Shown: positions 33,327 through 46,642, counted from the stretch's first letter. The stretch is DNA of 64,000 bases from Fusarium oxysporum f. sp. lycopersici 4287 (GCF_000149955.1 NC_030987.1:2571236-2635235); one strand, 5' to 3'. The notes: generated by a model not told the origin, from the sequence alone. Numbers and translations: made by a program.

Positions 33327-34641
33327 GTTGTGCAAAATCAAATTTGACTGCCGTAGGTGTCGTCGTACCTAGTGTCTGTAGAGAAGAATAAAGACATGAT
33401 AGAACAAAGTGATGAGGTTCAACAAGTGAATAGCCACGTGATTATGGCGGGGTGCTTGCACTATACCCCTCCATCGCGGTAAGGTACTGGCGGCCAGTCC
33501 CGAGCCAAGACAACTCGAACATAGATGATAAGGTCTGTACAGGTAAGGCATTGTTGAATCCTGAATTGTCTTTTTTGTATAAGGTACCAAATATACTGTG
33601 CCCTCGAGTTCGTAAGCAACCCAAGATGTCTACACTCTACATACATATTTCGTAGCACTAAACCTGACTAGACTGGCGCCCATGGACTTGATTCAAGTGA
33701 TGCTTGACATTACTGATATCCCTGCTATGAATGCTATGAACTCGGAGTACGGCACGCTCTTAAGACCGAGGGAGCTTGGTTCTGTAGGTAGTAGAGAACT
33801 GCTGCTTTAGAAGCCGGTTTCACGTGGAGGGGAGCATGCCAAGTCCCTGGGACAGGGAGTGCGGGCTACCGGGGCGTGTGAACAGCGCCCGGGGAACGGT
33901 ATCCCAGAACGGAGCGGAGTGGTCCCCACTTTTACCGAACTGTCATTGACCGCCGACGTCGGCTGCTTCCTATGACGTGGAGCGAGACACGGACCAAGCG
34001 GACAGGAATATATTAAATGTTAGATTAAACATCCTTATTTACTCTTTTATGAATAAGCTATTAACGATCAAATTAATAATTTAGTTATTAATAGCTAACA
34101 TGAATTATTTGATAGTAGGTAATTTACATCTTCAGGGCTCGGTTCATAAAAGGTACCTAGTGAGGATAAATGATGTGTAAGTAGAGAATATGGGAAACCT
34201 GTGTTGCAATGCAAAGATGTTCGACCGTAGTTTTAGATACTTCAGGTAGTTACCAGCTCCACAAGATCGCCTGTAGGACAGCAGCATGTATGTTATTATC
34301 TAGAACGGCTAAATATGGCTCAGGACCTTAAAAACATTTACGATAGATTGGCATATCGAGGATAAACGTTAGAACATATAGGAAGAGAAAGTCATGACTA
34401 CGGTACAAGTATGGTAAGGTATATAAAAGAACACTAATCCACGACTTTCGCTTCTCGAGAGTATCATAAAATCCAATAACCCATCCCTAACCGTACTCTG
34501 CGAAAGGCACATACATGCCGCCTAGCCCATATGAAGGAAAAAACAAAACCGCCGTGTGGAAGCCTTCGTTGCCCAACTCCTGCACGCCCCTTGCTGGCAT
34601 TTCATATATTCTTGTGTTACTCCTTTTCTTCCATAACATCA
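33327..34641. other. Intergenic with an AT-rich patch
   Basis: 1.3 kb without a supported gene. About 34006-34130 is strikingly AT-rich and contains a 9-bp inverted repeat (AGCTATTAA at 34056-34064, its complement at 34088-34096); the rest is average composition. Confidence 0.6.
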
Positions 34642-37326
34642 TTATGCAGCAGCAGCTCCTCCTGTCTTATCTGCAGCGGTTTCCTTCTCCAGAAGATTAC
34701 CAAGATGCTGCAGGTCGTCTCGAGCTTTAGGGTCGCGCTCCAGAACCCTCCTTACGACTTCCCACTCCTTGCGAGCCATCTGGTACGCTTGAGGCAAGAT
34801 GAACTGCACGGTTGGGGATGTTATCCAGGGTCCCAGGAGCTCGTGTGCCATGGCCACGCCTGCCTGCTGAGCCTGGTGCCTTTGTGCTTCTAACATCTGT
34901 GCTGGCGCAGCTGCAGGTGCCGGTGTTGGAGCTTGTGGTGGCACTGGTGGCCGAGTGTACGGTGGCTGGGGAATTGGCACAGGAGTTGTAGACTGCCATT
35001 GGCCTGGTGATGATTGCTGAGGGAAGCCTCCTTGAAACCCTCCCTGAGGGGCCTGGGGGGTCGCCGGAGAGAATGCCGGGCCGGCGGACGCTGTCGAGTT
35101 GCTTCTCTGAGCATGTGCTGCAGGCACTGGTGTTCCCAGGGCTTTGGCGTCTTGTTGATTGGCAGTCCCATCCTTCAGATGTTTGAGCTGGTCAGGCTCG
35201 TTATGATAAACAAATACTGCCAGCAAGATGGGTTCCGTCCGGACCTTGGGGATCTTATTATCAACCAGGTTGAGCATAAACTCGGGATAGTTGTCTTCCC
35301 CTGCAGGAACTGGTACCAGATATGTATCTCGCACATTACCGATTGTCTTATCTCCAATTACGCCATACCGCTTCTTGCTGGTGAAGTAGTTAAGAAGATT
35401 GTGAAACTCAGTATGAGAAAAAGGCGAGACCGGTGAAACTGAAACGACAATGACATCGGTACTGTTGCTGTAGCGAAGACTGCATAGGTATTCGATAGCA
35501 CTTTGTTCGGGGATTCGTCCGGCCACCATCATCCTCTTAGGAATCAACTTGGACCACGGTCCAACTGAAGCAAAGTTGGCACCACCGATATACTTGGCTG
35601 TCGCTGGGAAGTCAGCAATCGAGCTCATAGCAAGAGAGCCCTGCCAGATGACATCGGGGTCTTGAGTCTCCTCTGTGGGCGAATAAGGGGGTGACTCGTT
35701 CTCATCTTGGAGCATGCGATCTACATCGGGATCCACGCCCGGGCCATTGGATCCAGTTACCAGAGCCGAAGGCCGCCTATTCTGAGTTGTAGTGGGAGAC
35801 TTGACACTGGAGAAGACTTCGTTGATGTCGAAATCAGGATGACTTGGCGATCGCTGCTTATCGTCCTGCTGCTGTGGGTGTGAAGCCAGGTCCGCCTTGT
35901 CGCCTCCTGTAGGTTCCTTCTTAACGGCCTGAGGCTCTGGTCGACGAGGGGGTCCTGGTGGGAGGGGCACAGCAGAGTCGTTGACAAATGTTTCGTCGTC
36001 AACGACCTCTTCGCCCTTATGTGTTCGTCGAACGCGAGGGCCCGTCTCAGAAGTATAGAGAATAGACTGTTTCTCGGCCTTGGCTTTCATCTCAGCAGTC
36101 TGCTTCTTCATTTCCGACGAGGCAAGCTGCTCTGATGTCATGGTAGCCAGAGCTGCGGGGGACAGAGTCTTATGAACCAGTCCATGACACAACTCCGGGT
36201 TGTTCTTCAGGTTGAAGCTTAGTGACTTGATTTGCTGGTTGTATTCTTTCTGTCCCTTAGTCACAGGGTAAGAATCATAGACGGCGCGCTCGATCTGAAG
36301 CGAGAAAGTCTCGGTCATAGACTCAATTGTGTTGCCCTCTTCAAGGTCCAGTTCGCCCTGCTTCTGCATCGATGTCAAAACATGGCTGATAGACTTGCTC
36401 ATGGCTTTAGCTGGGCCTGTCCGAGAACCAGGCAGATCTGATATCGACTTGGCGAGGTCATCAGGTGGTGTATAGGAGACAGGAACAGGAGTTGCACCGT
36501 TCTCTGATATGCGACGAACCTTGGCAGACTACACATCGTATTAGTATAACCATCTAGGGAGAAGGGGGTAAGTAAATCGTACCTTGCCATCAGCGTCATG
36601 AGACTCTTCGCGGGCTTTTCGCTTCCCCGTTTTTGTTTCTTTCTTATCTTTGGTTGCGTCCGGAACAGGCACAGGAGAAGACTTCGCTTTAGTCTTATCT
36701 TCCTCCTTGGTCTCGCTGTGACGTTTGCCTTTGCCTTTTCGTCCGCCACGCTTCTTCTTCTTGGACTCCTCTTCATGTGCTTTGCGCCGAGCTTCCCAAG
36801 GTTTCTCCCCCTTAGCTATGCCATCGAGGAGCTCCTTGTGATCGTCCGGTCGGCATTGCTCACACCAGTAATGTTCAGGGATCTCGTCATCGAATGAGCT
36901 TACCCCTACACAGACGTTATGCTGCCATGCGCCGCAGGTTTCACAAGCGATCCAGGCTTCACCTGAATCTTCATCTTGTTCGGTGGCGCCGCATACACAA
37001 CGGATCAGTTCATCTTCCTCCTCTTCCTCTTGTTCTTGCTGCTGTTCCTGTTCCTGTTCCTGTTCCTGCTCCTTGGCTTTCTTGGTCTTCTTAGTCTGTC
37101 GCTTTTTGGGCACGGTCGCAGGCTCAAGTTCGTCGAATGATTTCGTATGCTGACCTTTAGTGGCGCGTACCGATCGTCGAGGTTCCGCTTCGCCTGAGAC
37201 GTTGCTGTTAGTTGGTGCTGCAGAATGCGTGGTGTCGCGGCGTCGGTCGCGCTTTGGGGGTGCTTGGTCTTGAACGAGCTGGGATTGCTTGGGGGACTTT
37301 GCGAGTCTTTGTCGCTTACCGGACAT
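34642..37326 (-). CDS. BYE1-like transcription elongation factor (PHD, TFIIS-central and SPOC domains)
   Basis: 876-residue nuclear protein in two exons (intron 36529-36582). The N-terminal 90 residues are basic with an EQ-repeat and poly-Glu tract (microsatellite near 37030-37075). A PHD finger follows at about residues 108-160: IRCVCGATE, then ACETCGAWQHNVCVG and HYWCEQC, the C4HC3 pattern. After a Lys-rich linker, the segment SISHVLTSM through LKNNPELCHGLVHKTLSP and LATMTSEQLASSEMK (about 300-430) is a TFIIS central domain. A SPOC domain lies at about 560-720 (VIWQGSLAMSSIADF, YTVFVYHNEP-like end). The C-terminus is Pro/Gln-rich. Yeast Bye1 binds RNA polymerase II and H3K4me3; the same chromatin-linked elongation role is inferred. 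Start at 37326 is the first ATG and gives a typical basic N-terminus. Confidence 0.9.
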
Positions 37327-38539
37327 GATTAAGAATGTGCGAATGGTTGTGGTGTGGTGTTTTGGATGCAGCGACGCGTGCCAATGCTGAGCGGCGTTTG
37401 GGGGTGTTGCAGGTGTTGGGAGGGATTTCTACTGTTGCAACGAAGCGCAGGATGGTGTGCGCCCTTAGACAGGCATTGAGGTAATTACGTGGGAAATAAT
37501 TGAGAGTCACGACTATGTCAAGAACAGATTCAGGTTCTTCCCAGCTGATCCACGCGCAGATGCTTGTCTTCAAATCTCTAACCGTGTTGGCGCAAAGAGG
37601 TGCCCTCGCTAGCACAGGCACTCAGGTGGAATATGGCCTGCGCCAAGAGGGTAAGAATATGTTTTGCTGTAATTCGAAAGTGGTGAACGCGATAAAAGTG
37701 TCAATGCCTTGAAGCGACCTCACAAACTGCGTGAGGTGCGCGACGATTTTGCGATAGTGGAGATCCAGTATCAGTAGAATGCGATAGGTCGCGTGCCGTG
37801 GTTGGAATGACGCGCGCACTTGAGAATCAATGTTCAGAGGAGTGTTTAAGATGTCCTGTGGAATAATTTCAAGCAGTTGTCTTCTCTCGGAGCTGGTTGG
37901 GGAGGATGGTGCTGGGTGAATCACTCGAAATGATGATGTAGAAGAGAAGAGTTGCGATCCCGAAACTGGAGGGGGGAGGGAGCTATTGCGGAGGTAGAAA
38001 AACTAGTAGCTTCCGCCCGTTCGCCCATGCCCTACAGCAACTGAATTGTGGTGGCAGGTGGCAGGAACTAACCAGGTCAGGATCAACCCGCGCTTGTGAC
38101 AATGCGATTGCTTTGCGTGACAATGGAGAGCATGTATTTGATGCCTGATTGTGGCAATGTGTTTGCCTGATTAACAAGCCATTACTTTCCATTTTCCAGT
38201 GACTGTATGGAAACAATAGGTAGGATTAGTCACGAGGGATGTCAGCCTTGCAGTTTAAGGTCTAAGTCGATTGGCTAGACTTTACCCCCCATTAGGCAAC
38301 CTGAGGCAACACTCTTCAGCCTTAGTGTCAAGCAGCTAAGCAGCAGAAAGCTAACGCGGCGCGGCGGCCTAGAGCTCCGTTGCAGGTAACGACGTAAACG
38401 AATCCACAGCCTCAACACCATCAACCAGACTGTCACCATCACAACGGCTCTCTGTTAACTTCGACCTGGTTTTTAGTTGTTTCAGAGAGGTTACCCATCT
38501 TCTTTATCTCTCTTGTCTCGTCATCACAACGAATTCATC
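37327..38539. promoter_or_regulatory. Divergent promoter region of BYE1-like and proteasome alpha-4 genes
   Basis: 1.2 kb between opposite start codons. The last 100 bp before 38540 are pyrimidine-rich, as is usual upstream of highly expressed fungal genes. No gene is supported. Confidence 0.5.
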
Positions 38540-39478
38540 ATGTCTCGCCGTTACGATTCCCGAGTGCGTTGGCCCTTGAAGCTCCAGTACCTCGAAGCTC
38601 TCCCACCAAGCTAACTGGCTCCTATAGACAACCATCTTCTCACCAGAGGGCCGTCTGTACCAGGTCGAATATGCTCTAGAGGCCATCTCACACGCAGGTA
38701 CAGCCATTGGCATCCTGGCAAAGGATGGTATCGTCCTGGCCGCCGAGCGAAAGGTCACCTCGAAGCTGCTGGAGCAAGACACCTCCGCCGAGAAGCTCTA
38801 CATTTTGAATGAGTGCGCAAATCCTCCATTGCCTACCTCGCTAATTCGAAGGTTATTTATTAACAATATTTTCGTTTAGCAACATGATTTGCGCCGTCGC
38901 TGGCATGACCGCCGATGCCAACATCCTTATCAACTACGCCCGACAAGCCGCTCAGCGATACCTCCTCACCTATAACGAAGACATTCCTTGCGAGCAGCTT
39001 GTGCGTCGACTTTGCGATCTTAAGCAAGGATACACCCAACACGGTGGTCTACGACCCTTCGGTGTGTCTTTCATCTACGCTGGTTGGGATCCTCGTAGAC
39101 AATTTCAGCTCTATCTCAGCAACCCCTCTGGCAATTACGGTGGCTGGAAGGCTACAAGTGCGGGTGCCAACAATGCAAGCGCACAGAGTCTCCTCAAGCA
39201 GGATTACAAGGAAGACTGCACTCTGAAGGAGGCTTGCGGCATGGCGGTCAAGGTTCTTAGCAAGACGATGGATTCTACCAAGCTGAGCAGCGAGAAGAGT
39301 ATGTCGTGTCTATGAATATGTACCAGAACTCCCGCTAATATCACTTCTAGTTGAATTCGCGACAGTAGGACAGACCGAGGACGGCAAGATCTACCACCGC
39401 CTGTGGAGTGCTGACGAGATTACGGCGCTGTTGAAGGAGCATGACCTGGCGAAGAACGAGGAGACAGAGGAAAAGTAA
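38540..39478 (+). CDS. 20S proteasome subunit alpha type-4 (alpha3, Pre9-like)
   Basis: 251-residue protein, the normal size, in four exons: introns 38564-38627, 38813-38879 and 39299-39350. The start MSRRYDSR joins to [20 protein letters not shown], the alpha-subunit N-terminal signature. Then come [20 protein letters not shown]-type loop, the conserved [15 protein letters not shown] and [18 protein letters not shown], which is diagnostic of alpha-type-4. It forms part of the outer ring of the 20S core in cytosol and nucleus. The C-terminus is the acidic/Lys tail EETEEK. The first exon codes for only 8 residues, a common feature of fungal proteasome genes. The 3' end lies 233 bp from the converging PAP2 gene. 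Confidence 0.96.
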
Positions 39479-39711
39479 GCAACAAGGCTATAGATTCTTG
39501 ATAGATGGGGAGAAAGGAATGCGGGGCCACTCTTATCTGCCCCTGTACAATAATATCATGAAATGACCACAAAACGAGACTTATCCAACGCCTGGCTTGA
39601 CCAAGTCTAAAAGTGTTGTCGAGCACATGATGCTTCGATGAAAGAGTAATGCAATGCAGGCTAAGCCAGAGCATCTCGGACAAGCACGCAAACTATTCCT
39701 AGTCCCCAATA

Positions 39712-40788
39712 TCAGCGTCGCGAACCTCTCAAGTTTTCCATCTCGAATCCTACATCTGTCCCTCTTGCTGCCTCCTCATCATCGGTGATTCGTTGCCATC
39801 CCGGCTGAGTGTCAACTCCTGGTCGTGGATAAGGCTCGTCGCATTTCGTACTTGAGAGGCGGGGAAAGTGCCGTCTGTAGCTCCAATACGCAATGCTCAT
39901 GCCTAGAGCTGAGCCTACGCAGACATCGTAGACGTCGTGGCGATAATCCTCGCATCTCGATATAGCGACAAGACCTGCACCGATGAGTGGCAGTAGGCAG
40001 ACCAACGCGCGGCTGAGATCACGACCGCCAGCCGAGTAACGGAACACATGGAGTTGGCCGGCGAGGAAGAGGCTGAGAAAACCAAGGCCAGCGAATGAGA
40101 AGGATGAGTGGCCAGAAGGGAATGATCGCCAGCCCTCTTGCAGTATATGGCCATCTTCTGCAGTGCAGACATCGATGGTTACAAGGGTGTTGGCCTTTGT
40201 GCCGATTGCGGGCTTGCAGCGGTCTAGCAGATCAGGACGAGGCCTGCCAACAGCATTCTTGATGATGTCAGTGATGAAGGATGTGAGTACAATAGAGATA
40301 AGGAACGAGAGGTAAGTGACTTCATGCTTGGCCGCTGATGACCTTGCGATTATGTTGTAAGCGATTAAGACTCCCAGCGGTATGAAAAGGGCGTATACGA
40401 AGTTCATAACTGGTAGTCTTTGTTAAGTCCGGTCACAGAAGCTGAGGTTGATGTTTGAGACGTACAGACAGGGACACGCTCATGGACCGCAAAGGGATAC
40501 GAGATCTGCAGGTCGTTTATGAAGAACATGCGATGAAATGGGTTGACGAAGAGGACCGTCTGTGAATCTGTCAACCAGTGTTCTGGGTTCTCATTGACGA
40601 TATAGTACAGACCAAGATCCAGCCTGTTAAGAGAAATAGGAAGCCGACATAATCAGGCGCATGAGTTGTCTGTTGTATGTCATGAGTATAACACCAAGGA
40701 CCGATTTGACGAGTCACCATACCTTCCAATATCTCCTCAAAAATGAGATTGGTCCGCCGGACGAGCCATAGCTATGAGCTGGAGCCAT
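39712..40788 (-). CDS. PAP2-family lipid phosphate phosphatase
   Basis: Predicted 304-residue integral membrane protein in four exons, introns 40670-40722, 40560-40612 and 40410-40465. It has six hydrophobic segments and the three PAP2 signature motifs: K-x6-RP in KNAVGRPRP, PSGH in RSFPSGHSSFSF, and S-R-x5-H-x3-D in SRCEDYRHDVYD. The N-terminal exons give the short SFLRRYWK-TTHAPDY opening and the VNPFHRMFF segment usual in fungal diacylglycerol-pyrophosphate phosphatase / Dpp1-Lpp1 relatives. It dephosphorylates phosphatidate and related lipids at the vacuole or ER membrane (family knowledge). The start at 40788 is chosen because it precedes this opening. The second intron has donor GTCTGT, which is less common, but the joined frame restores the family sequence. 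Confidence 0.88.
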
Positions 40789-41674
40789 GATTGATGACGA
40801 TAGCTGAAATCAGGTTTGACGGGCGGAGGTGTCGGAACATAGGCAGACTGCAGTATCGCAACGGATGGAAAATGCAGATTTTCTGTATCGGCAAATAAGA
40901 GGGCGTTTAGCTTTATTACCGAGTCATGTTAAAGAGACGCGGCTCATAAGTTCAGTGCTGTTGAGAAGACGTAACAAGTTCTTGCTGAGGTTGGGCATGT
41001 TGCCAAATGCGGGAATGAGGGCCCCTGATCTTCCGTTGGTTTTCTGGGGCCATATCAATAAAAGAATCCAGATAACGAGTAGCTGATGTACACCAACCAT
41101 GTACTATCAACATTCATTTTTAGTCTTCGGGAGATCAAAAGTCAGGATTAAGTGGTCATAATGAATTATGATACTTTTCAATCAACCCCGGGATGACCAC
41201 CGTTGTTTTATGTACTCATTGCAAGTGATGACTTCAACCCCGTAGTACTTTCGATGTAGGAACGGTTGTCGATGGGCATTACAGACCAATATCTACCCCA
41301 TCTTTGGATCCAAGACAATAATACTAAGCAAGATTTTAAACATGAATTTCAATCAACTTTGAAATGGAAAGAAGTCGAGATAACGATTTCAGTTGGAGCT
41401 GCTTAGCTATAGGGTAGGTAGCCGAATCGTCATCCACTAATTCTTAGGCCCAAGCTCTTGCGGATTTCTGCTGTGACGGTTGACGACCAGGAAACTTGGT
41501 TGCTTTCCCTCAGCCATAACAACTTTTCAACAAGACAACTCCTACCGATGAAATATCGACAATCGGAAATCTAGAACCTCTGCCTGTGCGAACATATTGT
41601 TTATGAAGCACCATCTCAGGAATAGCTTCTGAATGGACAACCTGATGTCATAGTTTGCGACGCGACGAAGCGAG
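40789..41674. promoter_or_regulatory. Divergent promoter region
   Basis: 0.9 kb between the PAP2 gene (-) and the WW/FF-domain gene (+). No additional gene is visible. Confidence 0.5.
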
Positions 41675-43452
41675 ATGCTCAAATCGACACACACACCATC
41701 GGCAGCCGCTCTGGCACCGCTTCCGCCAGGATGGAGCGAGCATACCGCGCCGACTGGACATACATACTATTACAACGCTGAAACAAAAGAATCAACATAC
41801 AAGCGTCCAGGAGTCCAGCCGCCTCTACAGCCGGCGCAACCACAAGCTCCCGCATATCCTGGTTATGGCTCAATACCATACTTAGCCGATCCCAACGTCG
41901 CTAATGCCTACATGGCACAATTCAATCAAGATAATAATGGGCAAAGGCATAATTATAGTTCCCGAGGTGGGCATGGAGGAGGTCGTGGAGGCTTCGAAGG
42001 TCGGCCACGTCCACAACCTGTTGACAAGCCGAGGAGAAAGGAGCCGATCCCAGGTTGTGAACCATGGATTCTCGTATATACTAAGTACTCGAGGCGCTTC
42101 GCATACAACCCTGTCAAGAATGCCAGCTACTGGCGCATACCGGAGAAGTTGATGCCTGCCATTTTGGAGCTTGACAAAGCCCGGCTACGGCAGAAAGCCG
42201 CAGGAGAGAATCAAGAAAAGGAGCATAANNNNNNNNNNNNNNNNNNNNNNNNNNNNNNNNNNNNNNNNNNNNNNNNNNNNNNNNNNNNNNNNNNNNNNNN
42301 NNNNNNNNNNNNNNNNNNNNNNNNNNNNAGCAAGCAGTACCACAAAAGAATGACGCCCCAGTGGCAGGTTTGGACGACGATAGCGAATATGAGGAGGTCG
42401 AGGTGACGGATGACGAAGGGGAAGGTGAAGGCGATGAAGAACATCCCTCCAAACGGCAACGGACTGCAGATCCTGACGCAGACGAAGACGTACCCATGGA
42501 ATTCACAGAAGCTGATTTTGCAGCTCAATTACAGGCCATGGGAGACGATTACGGCCTTGAACCAGGCGACTACGACGACGGAAACGCTGAAGAATGGCCT
42601 GAAGGTGCCGAGGGAGTGCCTCTATCCGAAGACGACGCGAAATACCTGTTCAAAGATCTCTTGAACGACTTCAACATCAACCCATACAGCCCGTGGGAGA
42701 AACTCCTGGAGGAAGGCAAAATCATCGATGACTTGCGATATACAGCACTCAGCACTACGAAAGCACGTCGGGATTGCTGGGACGAGTGGACGCGTGAGAA
42801 GATCGCGGAGTTGAAGGAGCAACGAGCCAGGCAGGAAAAGCGGGATCCTCGTATTGCTTACATGGCATTCCTGCAAGAAAAGGCGACGCCGAAGCTGTAC
42901 TGGCCCGAGTTCAAGAGAAAGTACAAGAAGGAGGACGTCATGAAAGATCACAAGATCACCGACAAGGATCGCGAGAAGGCATATCGAGAACACATTGGTC
43001 GCCTCAAAATGCCCCAGTCCAAACTCAAGTCCGATCTTACTGCCCTGCTCAAGGCCCAGCCGGTGCACTTACTAAACAACAAGTCGCTATCTACCGGCTT
43101 ACCCGACCCGGTCCTCACCGACATTCGCTTCATATCCCTCGAGCCCAAGATCCGCGATCCTCTGATCGAGGCTTACGTGAGCAATCTGCCTCCCCCACCA
43201 GAGGACCTTGATGCAGCCAAGGACGACGAAGAGCAGCGAAAGCAGCGCGAGTCACGCGAAAAGCGTGAGAAGGCACTGGAGGAGAGAAACCGCGTGGTGG
43301 AGGAACAGAAAAAGAAGCGCGATCGAGAGGTGGCGGCTAGTAAAGCCCGATTGAGAGATGAAGAAAGGGAGTTGGAGATGGCCATGAAGGTAGGAAAGCA
43401 AGGATTGCAGAGCCAGTTGGCCAGCATGAAGGTTGCAGAAAAGGAACCATGA
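41675..43452 (+). CDS. WW- and FF-domain pre-mRNA processing protein (TCERG1/Dre4/Urn1-like)
   Basis: Begins with a WW domain at about residues 16-46 (LPPGWSEHTAP, HTYYYN, STYKRP), a Gly/Arg-rich spacer, and a second WW-like segment around CEPWILVYTKYSRRFAYNP. After an acidic linker, FF-type helical domains follow: DDAKYLFKDLLNDFNINPYSPW and CWDEWTREKIAELKEQ, then PKLYWPEFKRKYKKE. The C-terminus is a Glu/Lys/Arg coiled coil. Family members (fission yeast Dre4, yeast Urn1, human TCERG1) couple splicing and RNA polymerase II elongation. A 100-N gap (42229-42328) interrupts the gene and the frames on its two sides differ, as expected for a gap of arbitrary length. No intron is evident outside the gap. 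The stop is 96 bp from the converging MFS gene. Confidence 0.86.
42229..42328. other. Assembly gap (100 N, size probably arbitrary)
   Basis: Exactly 100 N inside the WW/FF gene; round size suggests unknown true length. Confidence 0.99.
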
Positions 43453-43548
43453 TATTGGGGAAAAACAGATCTTGTATCTGCATATGCATCTATCTAGTAT
43501 ATCTTATTCTAGCGACCAACCGTGGTCGGTTTGTGTCCATATAGACAA

Positions 43549-45326
43549 TCACAGCCCATACATGAAAGTCAACTTCTTGTCTGCGTATCGGCGGTCGTTG
43601 AGTCTCTCACTCTCGATCTCCTCCGGTGACATTGTGCGCAATATCGCCTGCTTGCGTTTGTTGACTGCTGCAAGCATGAATCGATAAGACAAATATCCGA
43701 TCAAGGCGATGGCAAGGAAACCCAGCGTGACGTAAAATGGAAATCTGTAATGGGGCTTGTATCGCTGTCGGTACAACTGCGCCCCGATCACGCCTCCGAG
43801 GTTACCGAAACCATTGACGCCAAGCACAAGAGCTCGCTTGCCAGGCTCAGGCGTGTTGCCACTGAGCCATGCCATAGTGAGAGGAGCCGAAATGTATACA
43901 CCAGATAGGAGCACACAAAGTGAAACGTACTGCCCAGTGCTCGAGGAGATTGTAACGGTAAGGACCAGGCCAATGATACCAATAACCAAACCACCCAAAA
44001 TGTGATATCCCCGTTCCTTGTAGTGATCCGAACTTAGAGCAAAGGCGTAGAGGCCAAGAGCACCACAGACGAAGGGCGGAACTGTCATCTAGATCGCTCG
44101 CAGTCAGTCAAGCCCAGTTGAGACTAAGAAGAAGTAAAACACACCAGGTTGGCAAGGATGGACTCATAACCCAGCCCCTGAACAACAAGGGGCAGGAAAA
44201 CTGAGAAGGCACCGCTGGGGACACTCGCGCAGATGTTGAGCAGAAGGACAGTCCACAGCTTCCAGTCTTTCATCGTTTCCACGAAATCTCTCTTGCTCAG
44301 GCGATTCTCTTCAATACCATCTTCGCTGTACTCATGCTGTACGAACTCGGCGTTGTCTTGCTTCATGCGTTCGACAGCAAACTCTCGTTCATCTGGACGA
44401 AGAAACCAAGCAGAGCCAGGGCCTTTAGGTAGCCACAGCCAAGCAATGATAGCAAAGAAGCATGTCAGTGCTCCCTCGATAAGGAAGAGATATTGCCAGT
44501 TCTTGAGGCCACCACCACGGAGATGGAAAATGCCGTATGCTTGAAGGAGTAAGTAATTATCTTGAAGAATTGTTATAACCAGAACTCACAGATTGAGCCC
44601 GAGAAGGCTCCAGCGATGGCATACTGTCCGTAGAATAGAGCGAGTCTAACACAAAAGTCGTAACGAGGATAGAAGAATGACAAATACGCAACGGCCGTGG
44701 GGTAGAAGCCCGCTTCAAAGGCGCCAATGAGCAAACGTGTGGCGATGAGTGCCCCTAGAGTAAGGTCAGAAGAGGTTTGACTATGTGAGAGCGAACGGAA
44801 GGGCTACAGACCACGTCCTTTGATGAAAGCTTGACCAATTGTCACTGCACCCCAGCCAAACTGTAGAATGTGTTAGTAACTTCCCGCTCTTAGTCGTGGC
44901 ACCGTCTAATTACCATTAAAAAGGGGATCCAATGCTTAGCACCAATATAACGGCCAGCTGCGGCAGAAACGGGCTGCAATACAACAAAAGTGACGAAGAA
45001 TAGAGAGACCGCTTCATTCAAATCATCAGGCTCAGCCCCTATGTCTGTGGTAAAACCTGATAACAAGCTGTCAGAAACCGATCGAGCACGTACAAATGGA
45101 AGGGGGCTAGGAGATGTTGATTACCTTGGGTTTCGGCATTACCAACGTTGCCACGATCTAGACCATTGAACAGATATAGAAGTGAAAGAAGCGGAAGCAA
45201 CGCAAAGTCGAGCTTCTGATTGAGGGCCCGACTTCTCTCTTTGTTCTGCTCGACTGAGTAGGCAGCGGGAAGACTCGATGGAGTCTTGCTCGACTTGGTC
45301 GGCTGGAGGGCTTCTCGATCGGACAT
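43549..45326 (-). CDS. MFS transporter, allantoate permease (Dal5) / anion:cation symporter family
   Basis: Predicted 497-residue, 12-TM protein in six exons. Introns are 45057-45124, 44861-44913, 44755-44811, 44540-44589 and 44089-44144, all in frame. After a hydrophilic N-terminus comes the family motif LLSLLYLFNGLDRGNVGNA at TM1, then RLLIGAFEAGFYPTAVAYLSFFYPR at TM4, which is diagnostic for the Dal5/Tna1/Vht1/Liz1 group (I quote it in parts: RLLIGAFEAGFYP and AYLSFFYPR). Substrates of relatives include allantoate, nicotinate, biotin and pantothenate; the one used here cannot be told. The C-terminal half includes MAWLSGNTPEPGKRAL and a basic cytosolic tail. It converges on the WW/FF gene; there is no obvious metabolic partner beside it. 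Confidence 0.88.
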
Positions 45327-46642
45327 GGCTGCTTCTGATTCAGTTGTAGTTGTAAATAGTTTGTTTTTCTCCTGAAAAAGGAGGAGACAGGCAAATTCCT
45401 TGTAATATACTGCAGATACTACGAACAGTGCATTGGCGTCGTTGCTGGGTTCATATAGGCACGCGTTTGGCAGGCAACTCTCGCTTGCACAGGTCTCTCG
45501 AACATTCACACCTGGAGGCTCTTGATGATATCTCCGCCTATATTCCTAAGGCCCAGGGATTAATTGGGGGTCGGGCCAATGATCCGACTTCCAGCAGTTG
45601 TCCCAAGAATCTGGTAAGCGTGATCCATGTGTAGGCCCGATCCGGACGTCATTCTGTTTGTCACGGTCGTATATAAACCAAGGTTTGCTGTTGGCCTATC
45701 ATGAAGTAAGAATCTGACAGCAGACCAGACGCTCGGGATTGAGGCTGACAGGAAGTGCCTCGAATAGGCAGATGCTCAGCGCCACTACTGTAACCTCGAT
45801 CAAGGTTGCCTGAGCGTTGGGACACAAACTGACCGCATCTTTAGCTCGAGGAAAGCACGTTAAACGTGATGGATGGCTGTATTGGGGTCGAAAAGTAGCG
45901 GGAATTGAGCTAAGGAGGCCCATCTTGACTCATTACCAAGGAGCGGGTACTCATAGAACGAATCGACAAGTGCCTCCACAATTACGCGCAAACCAGGGAA
46001 GGAATTCTAAGTTTGCCGCGATGAGCAAATCATGTTGCTGATGATCAAGTTCGTTAAGTCGTGGGCTGTGTCGTTAGGGCTGTAAGGCTGACATATACCC
46101 CAGAATCCAGGATCCTTCGCGCTGCTTACTGAGAACGTGTTGTTCCACACTTGGCGTTCTGTCGATACGCCTTGATTGCAGCAAGGGCTTATGGTGGCTT
46201 AAATGAACGTTCTAGAATAACGCCTCAAGCAAAAGGGGTTACAATATTCTCATGTCGACCGTTGGTCCCTCCAGTGAGCTGAAGTAAAGTTTCCAATGCC
46301 TGAAACAGGCACTTCAAGTGAGTGGCAAGATGCACATCCGGCATCCTCATTGATGGCGATCAAGAAACCTCTCCAATAACAGATGCACCAGGCAGGAAGG
46401 CTTGCATGAGGAATCAAAGCCTCCAACTGTGCAGGCGATGTAAGACAACCCCCACAGCTATATTAATTCAGTCATATTTCGATATTGTGAATCCGAGCCT
46501 CCGTCAGACGATCCAAGGCACCAAGAGGCACGAAAATGCCATATGCTACTGCTATTGGTTGTGTCGTGAAAGAGGTAATGTAACTCTCCAGATTGTCGGG
46601 GTTAAGGACCATGCTACAGATCGTCTCACTCGGATTTTGGCA
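45327..46642. other. Intergenic, no supported gene
   Basis: 1.3 kb upstream of the MFS gene and downstream of the Nudix-eIF2B-like gene; presumably the MFS promoter. Short frames have no family features. Confidence 0.55.
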
